Origin: Hermatobates lingyangjiaoensis
Lineage: Eukaryota > Arthropoda > Insecta > Hemiptera > Hermatobatidae
Length of the DNA stretch: 64,000 bases
Assembly (NCBI GenBank): GCA_026182355.1
Contig: JAPFBL010000376.1
Coordinates: 202,001-266,000, forward strand
Reading direction: 5' to 3'
Shown here: positions 53,251 to 63,998 of the stretch, in pieces
How the letters are laid out: each line of letters opens with the position of its first letter
How positions within the stretch are numbered: the first letter of the stretch is position 1
The notes under the pieces: generated by a model
What the model was told of the DNA's origin: nothing
Databases searched by the model: none
The model's input: the letters and a program-made list of their open reading frames with translations, nothing else
Made by a program: the position numbers and the translations under genes

Positions 53251-53774
53251 TACCTAGCCCAATGTAATCACATTAAAACTCAACAGGTCCTGTTGTAGAG
53301 AACTACGTGGCAGATGATCAATGCATCTTGGATTTTTCAGTCGGCCCAGTGCAGAGAACGCGTGCATTTCATCTCTCAGCTTTGTATTAAGACAGTGGAA
53401 CAATTTAGATTTTCATTTCTCTTTTAACTATTCGCAGTGTAAAAGCTGGTAAAAGAAATGAAATAGGTTTCATTAATTACTTTTTGACGATCTCTATGTT
53501 GACTATTTAAATAATTTAGGTATACATGTGTACAAGATTTTAATTGAGTAAATTTATCAACAGAATTAGTACCAAAATACTCTGATTCTAGTGTTTTTTT
53601 TTTTAAAAATGACTCATGAAATCTGAAAACAGTTAGTTCATTAAAAATTTACTGTACAACTTCTATTTGACGACGGTTTTTTGTGACGCCATCTAGACTG
53701 AAAATTTGAAAAAAATGTTGATGTGTAAAATTAGCATAAGTCAATTCTTCACATTTTGACATTCACCTGTCATT

Positions 53775-54430
53775 AGTGCAGCCCTGCCGAAACCCTGTGG
53801 GTGCTAGTGACATAATGAATAATGCCGGCTTATTTGGGTGGGTTTCAGTCGATGCAAGATAGATAGATGGAGGTTTAGAAACATGTATTCTCCTTCTTTC
53901 ATACGTGTTCATTGTCGGTGTAAGGAGCTTCTCATATATTGAAAGCTTTACTTGGCTGATGCCTGTGTACCCCCCGATATGCTCTCACTTTGTCCTGGTG
54001 GGGGGCCTTAACACGCCTGGGTTGTTGTCCATCATAGCGTTGAACTAAGAAAGGCACAATGTGGGCACTGCACTAGCCAGAGCTGGCGTCCGGTAAAGTC
54101 CGCTCGTTCGCGCCGTGGCTTCGGTGGCAATTCCCCTTTATTGATTTCATTCACTCAGCTGCCTTTGCTGCTACCTTGGTGTTCTCGATCTTAGGCTGGT
54201 ATCCGCGGGTGGAAAGTCCACTCAGTCAAGTACTGGTTCGGGAGCTGCATACCAAACTTCTCTTTTCTTCTTCCGTGTTACGCCTGACTTTTTTAAGACA
54301 TTTTTCTCGTCCCCAGATAAATCCGATAACTTTGTTTGCTTATCAGGCTTATGATTTGTCTGGACGAGGTTGATTGGGGCGGAGTAAGGTTTACCTGGCA
54401 TGTCCCGATGCGGTTATAGCCGGGATCTTC
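53775..54430 (+). mobile_element. Unclassified LINE-like 5' region, copy 1
   Basis: CCCCCCGATATGCTCTCACT, GGGGCCTTAACACGCCTGGG and GAACTAAGAAAGGCACAA match a second copy at 61225-61480. GC-rich; resembles the 5' leader of a non-LTR retroelement, but no ORF supports the class. Confidence 0.45.
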
Positions 54431-55540
54431 TTCCTTCCTCCCATAAATTTTCCTGTAATCTCTTACTTTTTCCCTTATTAACTAATGTTTGCTACATCTC
54501 AAGATAATCTCTTTCTCATCAAGTAACCATCGGTCTCCTAGAGACTACCTGGCATAAGTTTATCATGTAAGTAAGTTATCAAGTCAAAAAATAGCCTTTA
54601 TAGTGTAAATTAACTGTATAGTTTCTGAGTAGTATTAGCTCAGGGAAATTAACTTTATTCATAATGTGCTTTATTTTTGTACTTAACTATTTTATGTCAT
54701 TTATTTATTATGTGTTATGTTTCTCATAAACCATATATTTTAATTAGAAATTTTATTTTTATATTTATTAATGTTGATAATCAATAATTTGAAAGTCAAA
54801 ATTATTATTTTTGTTAATGGCATGAAAACTTTTTGTTGATAAAAGAAACTGTAAAAGAAAATATTTTTACGCAAATATAAAACTGTATTGGAAGTTATCT
54901 CTAAAAGATTTTGACCATGATATTAATCACAATGTTTAACTAATCATAATGAAAGTAAACATTGTAGAGCTTTCTATAAGAGGATCAGCTGTGTAGTTTT
55001 TTTTTTGCGGAATCACTCTTCCGGAAAGAGCTATTACAAAACATTTTATGAATTCAGAAAAATTCTTTCCATAAAAAAAATGGCTATAAAATATTAATAT
55101 TTTGTTTACATTGTGTACATAAAATTTCTATGCTACAAAGAAAAGTTCTTTTAAAACGTTTGATAAGGTATTATATATATCCTCATGAACATGAAGTAGT
55201 GGCCTTCAGCTTTAGAGCAAAACAAAGTTAAGAAAACTTTAAAACTTTTATTTATTTAAAAAAAAATCATAAATTGCTTTCAATGATTAATGTGTATAAT
55301 GTATACAAAATGTATAAAATGCGAGTTCTATACGATAAATATATATTTCAGCATGTTACATCTAATTGTATGTATTCTCTGGATGGGGTTATCTCGTCAG
55401 AGTTTCACTCATACTGTCGTTTAGACGTTTTTTTATTTCATTTTTTTCTACTTTGTTACGATCGCACTTTATTGTATCGTAACAATTTGGTAAAACAATT
55501 GTAGAATAAATAAACCTGCGTATGATGTATATGGTTATAA
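54430..55540. other. No gene seen
   Basis: AT-rich; no credible frame, RNA gene or repeat boundary. Confidence 0.5.
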
Positions 55541-55544
55541 GTCA

Positions 55545-55665
55545 ATGATCAAACAACAATATGAAAGACCGCTTGTTACGGTTAAAAGATCTTAGTCTTG
55601 TTTTCCCATTTCATATTGTGGTTTGATTATTGATTGTTATTTCACGTGTTTATGTGATTTCCTTT
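55545..55665 (+). mobile_element. Family A foldback remnant
   Basis: Left arm cut after AACAATATGAAA; right arm keeps GACCGCTTGTTACGG and GATCTTAGTC but lost CUGACGA. No (AT)n flanks. Confidence 0.7.
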
Positions 55666-55669
55666 TATG

Positions 55670-56630
55670 GTTATAAGTATAAAGTTTCAAAATTTTATGA
55701 ATTCTGAAATTATAGCAGTAAAATAGTGTCTAAAAACACACCTTCTAATCATTTTCTACCTGTAGTCACATGTTACATTGTGCTAACAGGAATTAAATTT
55801 TCATTATAACCAAGAAAATGGAGATAGACCCAATAAAGTTAATCAAATGATTGTTAATAAGTTTCTTAAACCATTGTTAATTAAAGTAAATCAAGTAATA
55901 AATCTGATCGTCAATTACTTTAAGAGTAGGTTTACTTACAATTAAGTTGAGTGTAGACCACTCAGATTTTTTTTATTATTATTTAGCACGTAACTACTAA
56001 ATAAAAAATTAAATTAATTAAAAATCAAAACTGATAATATCAATTACATTTATTTTTTAATAAATTCGTTTACATAAGTATTCTTTTTTGTCGTTTAAGA
56101 TTAATTTCAAAAATACTTCAAGGATTTAAATATAAATTTATTGTTCATAATTTTATTATACTTTATTATATTTTTAATGTATTTAATAATAAGATTATAA
56201 GTCAAAAATATTGGGATATGATAAATTACACTATTTTAAGAATTTGACTGAATTCATTTAACAAATTCTAAATTAAACTAAGAACAACCCGTTTGTTGTT
56301 TGACAATTCCTCTGACTATGATCGATTTTCAAAGTCAGGTTGTAAACGAGGTAATATTTAAAGGGGAAGCCCCTCGCAGCTTCCATAGCAACGCGGTGTA
56401 CTCGGCCAGGCGGATTTAGTAGTATTCATCTAAACATCTCACTGTACTATTCTTCCTACTCTAATAAAATTTTTATTCAACTATTAATTTTCATTAAACG
56501 TATTATTAATATTACTTAAGTAGTAATTTCAGTCAATTTTTCTGTTAACTAATAATTTATTTTGTTGAAAGAGTCATTGCTTCAACTTAATTTAGTAACA
56601 CCATTTGTCTTCAACTTGAATTTATAATAT
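55670..56630. other. No gene seen
   Basis: AT-rich; no feature recognised. Confidence 0.5.
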
Positions 56631-56634
56631 ATAA

Positions 56635-56945
56635 ATTAAATTAGTGTATTTCGGCAGCAAATACTCTGTTAAACAAATTGTGTTGAATTTAATAGCAGAT
56701 TCTGCATTCACAACTTTTTTACTTATATATATATATATATATATATATATTGAACTATATTTGTCCGTTTTGGATTGTATTTCCATCGAAAAAGTATATA
56801 TATATATATATTAGTGTATTTCGGCAGCAAGTACTCTGTTAAACATATTGTGTTGAATTTAATAGCAGATTCTGCATTCTCGACTTTTTTACTTATTGCA
56901 TATATATATTTGTGTACAAAGGCTGCAGGTCTTCCCTTAAGCATA
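56635..56945 (-). mobile_element. Two tandem Penelope-like N-terminal fragments
   Basis: Copies at about 56640-56735 and 56812-56905, each on the minus strand reading KKV-x-NAESAIKFNTICL and TEYLLPKYT, separated by (AT)n. This N-x-E-x-A-x2-FN...LLP-x-YT motif resembles the N-terminal region of Penelope-like ORFs. Confidence 0.55.
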
Positions 56946-56965
56946 TGTTAATTAATTTTAGTTTA

Positions 56966-57001
56966 TACCTGAAGATGGAGAATGAGAGCCGAAAGCTTGT
57001 A
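56966..57001 (+). ncRNA. Hammerhead ribozyme-like motif, family E
   Basis: Stem I UAC/GUA, CUGAAGA, extra U, stem II GG/CC with a long loop, GAAA, stem III AGCU, triplet CUU. Same stem I and III as 4526-4563, different stem II. A Penelope-like N-terminal frame (57094-57213) follows. Confidence 0.65.
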
Positions 57002-57089
57002 CGTATTTTTATTTAGTTTGTTAATTTAGTGATTAAAACAGTGATTAAATTTTAGTTTTTCGTGTTTGACCTATGTTTATTGTGTGTGT

Positions 57090-57205
57090 TAATGTCTTTT
57101 GCTAACCTTCTTTGGAAGCTACCAGAGTCTCACCGCAAAGTGATACGAAAACTAGAGAGTGTCAACAAGAAACTGGTCAATGCAGAAGCTGCTGCTTATT
57201 TTAAT

Positions 57206-57250
<45 letters not shown>
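57090..57250 (+). pseudogene. Penelope-like element N-terminal fragment
   Basis: FANLLWKLPESHRKVIRKLE and NKKLVNAEAAAYFNN, ending in (AT)n. A diverged relative with the same NAEAAAYFN lies at about 3400-3520, also directly before a family A foldback. No catalytic part. Confidence 0.6.
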
Positions 57251-57255
<5 letters not shown>

Positions 57256-57439
57256 TTTGAATCTTCGCTCTTAGGTCTGGTTAGTTGGTTGACCTGCGAT
57301 TGAACAGTTGGTTGACTTGTTTTCACTTGTAAGTGTAGAGTGAGTGTCATTATTGGAAATGAGTAAAAAGACTATTAATCAATTTCTAGTTTTAATAAAA
57401 ACTAACAATAGTTTATTTGTGCTCCAATTCAAAATACTT

Positions 57440-57474
<35 letters not shown>

Positions 57475-57480
<6 letters not shown>

Positions 57481-57687
57481 TATACTTTGGGAGCAGACCT
57501 TCTTTTAAACATACCTCATTAAAGATCTTTCCGAAACGTCGGAAATGTAATATGAAAAATACAATGAAAGATAAAAAAATCGGTGAGTTAATTTATATGG
57601 TACCACAGAGATGGAAAGGTAGCATTCGAAACCTTGAAAAGGTATGTAGGAAACATACTAAACTTAATGTTGGCAAGATCTTTAATG

Positions 57688-57720
<33 letters not shown>
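57475..57720 (+). mobile_element. Penelope-related fragment between (AT)n tracts
   Basis: Starts with the GGAGCAGACCTTCTTTTAAA segment shared with 34400 and 255. It has a partial hammerhead 3' half (CCGAAACGTCGG) and an open stretch KCNMKNTMKDKKIGEL. No start of its own. Confidence 0.4.
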
Positions 57721-57723
<3 letters not shown>

Positions 57724-57850
57724 CAGTTCAAAATTGAAGATAGGTAGCACACAAAGTAAAGGAACACACTTACAAACTCAAATTTTCGAGCAATCCGTCT
57801 TCAGGAGAAAAGAGAAAGGGAGACCAAGCACGTCGTTGTTGTGGTGGAGA
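57720..57850 (-). mobile_element. Family D half-element
   Basis: Single arm as at 44630-44710, joined to a family A fragment at about 57855. Confidence 0.75.
57777..57807 (-). ncRNA. Hammerhead-like motif, family D
   Basis: Identical pattern to 44667-44697. Confidence 0.5.
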
Positions 57851-57925
57851 CCAAGCACTCTGACGAAGACCGCTTGTTACGGTTGAAAGTACTGTCTTGT
57901 TCTCCCATTTCTTATTGTGGTTCGA

Positions 57926-57972
<47 letters not shown>

Positions 57973-58009
57973 TCAATGATCAAACCACAATAATAAAATG
58001 GGAAAACAA

Positions 58010-58052
58010 GACTAAGATCTTTCAACTGTAACAAGCGGTCTTCGTCAGAGTC
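58010..58052 (-). ncRNA. Hammerhead ribozyme-like motif, family A
   Basis: 43-nt motif; stem II CGGUU changed to CAGUU on one side, giving GACCG/CAGUU with one mismatch. Confidence 0.65.
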
Positions 58053-58060
58053 AAAAACCC

Positions 58061-58103
58061 AACTCTGAAGAAGACTGCTTGTTACGGTTGAAAGATCTTA
58101 GTC
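58061..58103 (+). ncRNA. Hammerhead-like motif, family A (variant)
   Basis: Core CUGAAGA, extra A, stem II GACUG/CGGUU, GAAA, AGAUCU; stem I AACU/AGUC pairs at three of four positions. Confidence 0.55.
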
Positions 58104-58199
58104 TTGTTTTCCCATTTTCTTATTGTGGTTTGATCATTGATTGTTATTTCACGTGTTTCACGTGTTTATGTGAAATCTTTATATATATATATATATATA

Positions 58200-58370
58200 T
58201 AAAAAGATTTCACATAAACACGTGAAACAACAATCAATGATCAAACCACAATAAGAAATGGGAAAACAAGGCTAAGATCTTTCAACCGTAACAAGCGGTC
58301 TTCGTCAGAGTCAAAAACCCAATCTTAGTATTGTTTTCCCATTTCTTATTGTGGTTTGATCATATATATA
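58200..58370. mobile_element. Family A foldback (right arm truncated)
   Basis: Full left arm from AAAAAGATTTCACATAAACA; the right arm resumes at ATCTTAGTATTGTTTTCCCA. Confidence 0.85.
58270..58312 (-). ncRNA. Hammerhead-like motif, family A (stem I change)
   Basis: Complete core; stem I GACU/AGCC has one mismatch. Confidence 0.65.
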
Positions 58371-58417
58371 TATACTATGAGTAGTAGTTTGCTTCTCAAC
58401 GCGAGTACTTCGCACTT

Positions 58418-58451
58418 CTTCCCGATGACGACGGATGTCGAAATATCGAAG
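58418..58451 (+). ncRNA. Hammerhead-like motif, family K'
   Basis: Stem I CUUC/GAAG, core CCGAUGA (U4 to C), extra C, stem II GAC/GUC, GAAA, stem III AUAU, triplet AUC. (AT)n lies on both sides within 60 bp. Confidence 0.5.
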
Positions 58452-58930
58452 TGAGTTCTGTAGTGTCTTTCTGTGTTCTTTTCTATGTGTTAAAGTATAT
58501 ATATATATATATATATATATTGTTTCAGTTGGGTTAATGACTGACAAAGACCACTTGTTAGGGTTAAAGATCTTAATTTTTTTCCCCAATTCTTATTGTG
58601 GTTTGATCAATGTATATAAACATATACATATTAGAAATCAGTTTTAATGGAATGCTTTTTTTCATGATCATCACTGGAATAATTTCATTATTTGTATTTA
58701 TCTTTTATCTTGACTTACGACTTGTAAGTATGTATTTTCTGATATAAATCATTGGATTATAACATTTGTATTTATTTAGAAATACAAACAGTAGACGATA
58801 TTGTACTAAATTAATTTAGAGTTACTGCTTTACTATGAGCAAAGTATTGTATTCTTTAAAAAAATCTATGCCAAAATTTTAACAGATTTAGACGGTTTGA
58901 TGTTTTTTGTGTCAGTTTTGAAGTGTTTTA

Positions 58931-58937
58931 ATGATTT

Positions 58938-58976
<39 letters not shown>

Positions 58977-58977
58977 T
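58931..58977 (+). repeat. (GT)n microsatellite
   Basis: GT repeat with one TTT interruption, in otherwise featureless sequence 58620-59500. Confidence 0.95.
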
Positions 58978-59513
58978 ATGTGAGGTAGGGGGTACCGTCT
59001 TGTGTAGGTGCTGTGTTTGTGTGTTTACGAACACGCTTCAGATCACATTGTTTGATATATCAATTTGATATTGCACCGATACATAGCCCCTATAGAGAAC
59101 ATAAACTCTACAGTTTTAGGACAAAATTATTTTATGGGAAACTACGTCATTGATCATTAAGTAAATATAGATACCATTTCTTTTCTCCCAAACTATTAAA
59201 TCTAAAAAAAATTAAAAATTTTTAATAAGTACAGAACTGATATTATCATTAACAGAAAAAGAAGTCATAATTATTGACAACAAAGGCTAGTTTTGCATAA
59301 AAATGTAAAACTTTTAATTTAAAATAAAAACTGAAAAAATGTGCACGCGATATTTGTCACAATTTTTTACAAATCATAATGGAATTTAAAAAAAAAATCA
59401 TAGGATAGGGGCATTTTATTTAATATTATTTAATTTTTATTTTTCATAAAATACCAATTTTAAACATTTGTATATGTACATGCATATTGTTATTACCACT
59501 GAGGTTAGTATGA

Positions 59514-59684
59514 TTAGAAATAGAAAAAACCGTCATACCTCGTAAGTTGATATCGGAGATGTTGGATCTTTCGGATCTTGTCCTTGGAGTTGCGAACGAA
59601 GATGGACAAGATCCGAAAGCGCTCCAACATCTCCGATATCAACTTACGAGGTTTGACGGTTTTTTCTATTTCTAATTTGTATAT
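59514..59684. mobile_element. Foldback without hammerhead core
   Basis: Arms AGAAATAGAAAAAACCGTCA...GGACAAGATCC and its inverse, ~75 bp each, near-perfect. No CUGANGA and no clear target duplication. Class unknown. Confidence 0.8.
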
Positions 59685-59699
59685 GTCACCTCAATAATA

Positions 59700-61200
59700 T
59701 CACCTATCATGTATAGATGATATAGTCCTAAAAATCTGAAACAGAACCTACAATAATTTCTTCCTTTTGTCGAAGTATTTACATTAACAAGAAAAACCAT
59801 AAATGAAATGGTTATATGTAATGTAATTTAGTTACATAAATAAAATTTAACCAATTTTCAACATAATCAAACCAATCATATATATTAAACATTGAGAAGT
59901 TTGAAAAAAACATCGTGAAGTGCTTTCAGTGTGTTAATACTTCAGTTAATTTTATTGCATTTATTCGTTAATATAACTCATTATATTAATACATTTGTAT
60001 TAAGTTTTAATTATAAAGAATAGATGTTTTTGTTTTTACATTTATATGTAAAAAGTTTAACATGTGTAAAAATATTGAGGCAAATATTATGCGGACGTTT
60101 AAACTTCAACTCAATACACGTTATGCATAATTTTTGGGAGGGAAATAACATTACTTTTTATTTTATCACATCAAATCGAAAAATTAGTGGTAGAATAATG
60201 ATAACTATGTACGATTTAGTTACAGTAAGTAATTTAAGATCATAGGATATGTAATATTTTTGTACCAATACAATCAACGTAAGTGTTTTCACTTCAAAAT
60301 ATGCATGTATCATTTTTTTAGTTAGTTACAATGAAATATAACTATGAAGAAATAATATATTTTGAGATTTTTACGAATTTATATTCGTAACAATGTTATT
60401 TTGAGAACTCCAGTATTTATGTTGATTTTTTTTTAGCTTCGTGGGGTGTTCAGTGGATATCTATCAACAATTTTGTAAATATTTTACAATTATTATCACC
60501 GTTCGACACATCTTAATTTGATACATATTAGTAGTACCGAAGAGGTTAGTAATATTAGTAAATATTACTATAAATAATCAGTCTTATCTGGAAGGCCAAT
60601 GTTGTAGACGTTAGACTATTTCGCTAGTATTGTATCTTCAAATTGAGCCACTTGATTTGTGTAATGTAATAGGACGACTTGAATATTGAACAATATTAAA
60701 GGCTTTATCGTCCTCTAAGCAAAACATGTATTAATTTTAATCATTTTTATAGGTAATCATAGGAATATTTATCTTACAATTAAGTATTGCTTTAATATAT
60801 AGATATCAAAATAAAATTATCATACTTTTTTAATATTGGATTAGAAAATATTGCACTAAAACAAACAACTATGTTCCACTAGTTGTCACTAAATACACAA
60901 GGTATAATGATAAAATGGATAAATAGATAAAATTTATTTTATCCATTGATCAAATAGATAAAATGAAGATAGTTGCATTAAAAAAAAATTCGTTTTTAAT
61001 TACATTTAATATCAATGAGCTGGATGTTTCGTTTTTTTATAGTACAGTAGAGTACTGGAGCCATTCCAGATTATTAGTACGATAATCCTCTAATTTCAAA
61101 TACTTTAGTATCGTGCTTTCAATTTTTAATCTAGCTCAGTGATGGTGAACCTTTCTGGCTTGGCAAGTCATGATCTAGAAAATTAACTCTGCTTTGGTTA
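59700..61200. other. No gene seen
   Basis: AT-rich. One small palindrome near 60915-60965 (GATAAAATGGATAAATAGAT and partial inverse). Confidence 0.5.
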
Positions 61201-61224
61201 GGTAAGGTTATAGGTAAGATTAAG

Positions 61225-61480
61225 TTCCCCCCCGATGTGCCTTCACCTTGTCGTGGTGGGGGGGCTTAACACGCCTGGGGGATTGTTCTCTCATGGCGTG
61301 AACTAAGAAAGGCACAACCTGGGCAGGGTGCTAGCCTGGGCCAGTGTCCGAAGGTGGAAAGTCCGCTTGTTCGCACGCCGGCTTGGATGGCAGTCCGCTC
61401 ATATTGGTATCATTCACTGTGGTAGCACAACAGAGGTTTAAATCAAACCTTGAAGTTTTTGATCTTGGGCTGGTTTAAGT
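61225..61480 (+). mobile_element. Unclassified LINE-like 5' region, copy 2
   Basis: Matches 53970-54160: CCCCCCGATGTGCCTTCACC, GGCTTAACACGCCTGGG, AACTAAGAAAGGCACAACCT, GGAAAGTCCGCTTGTTCGCA. Confidence 0.5.
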
Positions 61481-61499
61481 TTAAATTAACTTTTAGAAA

Positions 61500-62900
61500 G
61501 AAAGCACATTTGCGAATTACATCATATATATATTTAATATAATTAGAAAGTGGTAACTCCTGAATTCCTATGAAAATTGTTGGTATAAGATTTGTAGCAA
61601 TCTGTACCGATTTTATGCTGACATCTGCTTCTTCATACGATGTTTTTTTTTTGTTTGTTTAATAACTTAAGTAATCGTACTAGAAGAAGTTATGAAGGTT
61701 GGTAGTATTTGGGGGAATAGGCAAGAAGTCAGCACACTCATCTCTTATGTCATCATGATGTCTCAGAATTCACTGTTGTAAAACGTTTGTTTCTACAAGG
61801 ATTAGTTAAAAGTGAAGCTAACATATATTCAGTATGTTATCAACAGTATGAGACGATAGATTGAAGCGCAAGTGCCATCAAAAAGAAAAACTCACTTTTT
61901 CAGATGAAGAAATCTTAGAAATTTCATTTCAGCTTAGTTTTGTATGTACGACTATCTCCTATTGGTGCAGTTTTAGGAGAGCGTAGAAACATCTTTGGAG
62001 TCCAGCTTCTCACATTCTCATGGATATCTTACCATGTAAATTCATACTTGCATCCAATCTGTTGTTGTGTATTCCTTAACGAGTGTTTAACTTTGAGGCT
62101 GAAAAGATAACATGCTTTCTTAATCCATTTCAAACTAAATTATAGTTTAATTGATTTAAAATGGAGTCAGAAAACTAATATGAAAAAAATAACGATAAAG
62201 AACTCTTTCTTATTATAAAAAAATGGGAATATTAATATCGAGGGAGGAATTTTTTGAATAATCACCCTTTAAAATAGTAAATATTTATGCAAAAGAACTA
62301 TTATTTTACCTTTATTATGAATGTTATTATAAAAACCTAATATTTTATGTTGTTTGTTTTCCTTGATTGAGAAATCATTCGACGTGGTGAGAAAAACATG
62401 CAGGGTAAGATGGTAGATTTTTATAATTAATTTCTAAGGATATCTGTGTCACTAAAATGGTATTTAATTAAATATGATAATTAGGAAATAATTGAATTAA
62501 TAATATTGTTTTGCTGTCAGTATTTTTCAAAATTCAAATTTTCATCAGCGATTAGTAAACGTTAAACACGGTTTGTCTGCTTGGAATTGATATTCCTTTA
62601 GACGAACTACTATTTTAGCTGCATAAAGATTTAACACTGTATTGATTTGACATAATCAAGATTAAATCTATTTAGGCGTATTCATCGATAATGCCAATGT
62701 TTCATTCGTAAGGGGCCTAATGGATTAAAGATTTATTAAATAAGTGCTGGAGGTAAATAAATCACGGTACAATATCGTTTCTTGCAAGTGAATTAGTTGA
62801 TTTACAATGTCTTATAGTTTACCATACGAAGGCCATTACAATGCATTAGTCTAGTAAATATTTCTTTCAAATTTAAAATTATACTTACCTAATTTTGAAT
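61500..62900. other. No gene seen
   Basis: No credible frame or repeat boundary; frames are short and broken. Confidence 0.45.
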
Positions 62901-62907
62901 TATAATA

Positions 62908-63323
62908 CCGTAGAACCTCTTAGTACGAGTTTAATTCGTTCCCAGACTGAGCTCGTATTACTATTTACTCGTGTTACAAAGCAATTTTTTGCATTGAAAT
63001 TAATATCAAAATTTATAATCCGTCCCATCTCCAAAATACCAGTTTTCAAGTTTACTTTTTAAACAGAAAAGGTAAAATTTGAAAATTTATACAATACTAT
63101 ACATGTAATATTAATAATATTTACATGAACAATAAATGCATGCAAGAAATAATTATGTTTTATTAATCTACTAAACTTATAACGGAGTCCATCACGGCGC
63201 GAAGAAGAAGGTTGCTCGAACTACGGATTTTTACTCGTTCTACGAGACAAAAATTCTTATGAATGGCTGCTCGTAATGCGAATCGTCCGTACAAGGAAGC
63301 ACTCGAACTGCGAGGTTCTACTG
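62908..63323. mobile_element. Tc1/mariner-type MITE, related to 7856-8616
   Basis: Imperfect terminal inverted repeats (CCGTAGAACCTCTTAGTACG against CAGTAGAACCTCGCAGTTCG), TA on both sides, 416 bp. Shares GAGTTTAATTCGTTCC and AAAGCAATTTT near the left end with the 7.9 kb element. Confidence 0.75.
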
Positions 63324-63924
63324 TATTGGATATGCACTATTAGTTTCATAATCTTTCGTAGAACTCAAAAGAATGTTTTACCTACCAAAAATATGAAAAT
63401 ATATATAGTCATGTGAATTAGATATTAAACTATTTTGCTTTTAACATAATTGAATCTCAATGAATAATGATCGTAATGATTATTCACGAATGAATAATGA
63501 ATGATATATATGACATGAACAAAACTCGTCATTTCAGAAATTGAAAAGTAGGGAATCTATAAAAATATTGCCTCCTGGGAATAGTTTAAAATGAAAAAAG
63601 AGAACATTAGAAATAAATTGTATACTTAATTTGCATATTAATGATGTCCTTTGATCTGAGAAAAAAACGATTACAATTCAACTTATAATTCATTCTAGTT
63701 AAACAAAGTATTTTTGTTTAACATCTATTTTTCTTTTTACTGTCTTATACATAGAAAGGTAAACCTTGGAAATATCGATTGAACTATATTGAGTGATTGT
63801 AAATATTAAAAACCCTAATCTATTTATCTATCTGTATACTTATAAAACTCTGATGACCGATCTTGTTTATTTGTTTGTTTCTTTGCCATCGTGCATTGTC
63901 TGAATAAATAATAAAATATAAGCA

Positions 63925-63998
63925 AATTTTGTAGAAATCGAACCCAGGACCTTTTTATTTGAAGTCCAATAAGCTAGCTCTGCGCCAAGGGAACTTTT
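63925..63998 (-). mobile_element. tRNA-like SINE head (possible), cut by window edge side
   Basis: Minus strand: TTGGCGCAGAGCTAGCTTAT resembles an A box and GGTCCTGGGTTCGATTTC a B box, 31 nt apart. No closed acceptor stem with CCA-side pairing was found, so a SINE head is likelier than a tRNA gene. Confidence 0.45.

Larger units (their letters stand above)
57970..58200. mobile_element. Family A foldback
   Basis: Arms from GATCAAACCACAATAATAAA; right end carries a duplicated TTTCACGTG. (AT)n on both sides. Confidence 0.88.

Noticed and set aside
55274..55504. 76-codon frame at 55.3 kb
   Set aside because: AT-rich, no domain, no splice partners and no homologous copy seen.
33412..58200. CRISPR array, because of regularly repeated palindromic units
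   Set aside because: Repeats are irregularly spaced over tens of kb in a eukaryotic genome with introns; they are mobile foldbacks.
59514..59684. Hammerhead in the 59.6 kb palindrome
   Set aside because: CCGAAAG occurs but no CUGANGA core on either strand.
63925..63998. tRNA gene at the right edge
   Set aside because: Box-like motifs only; cloverleaf could not be closed by eye.
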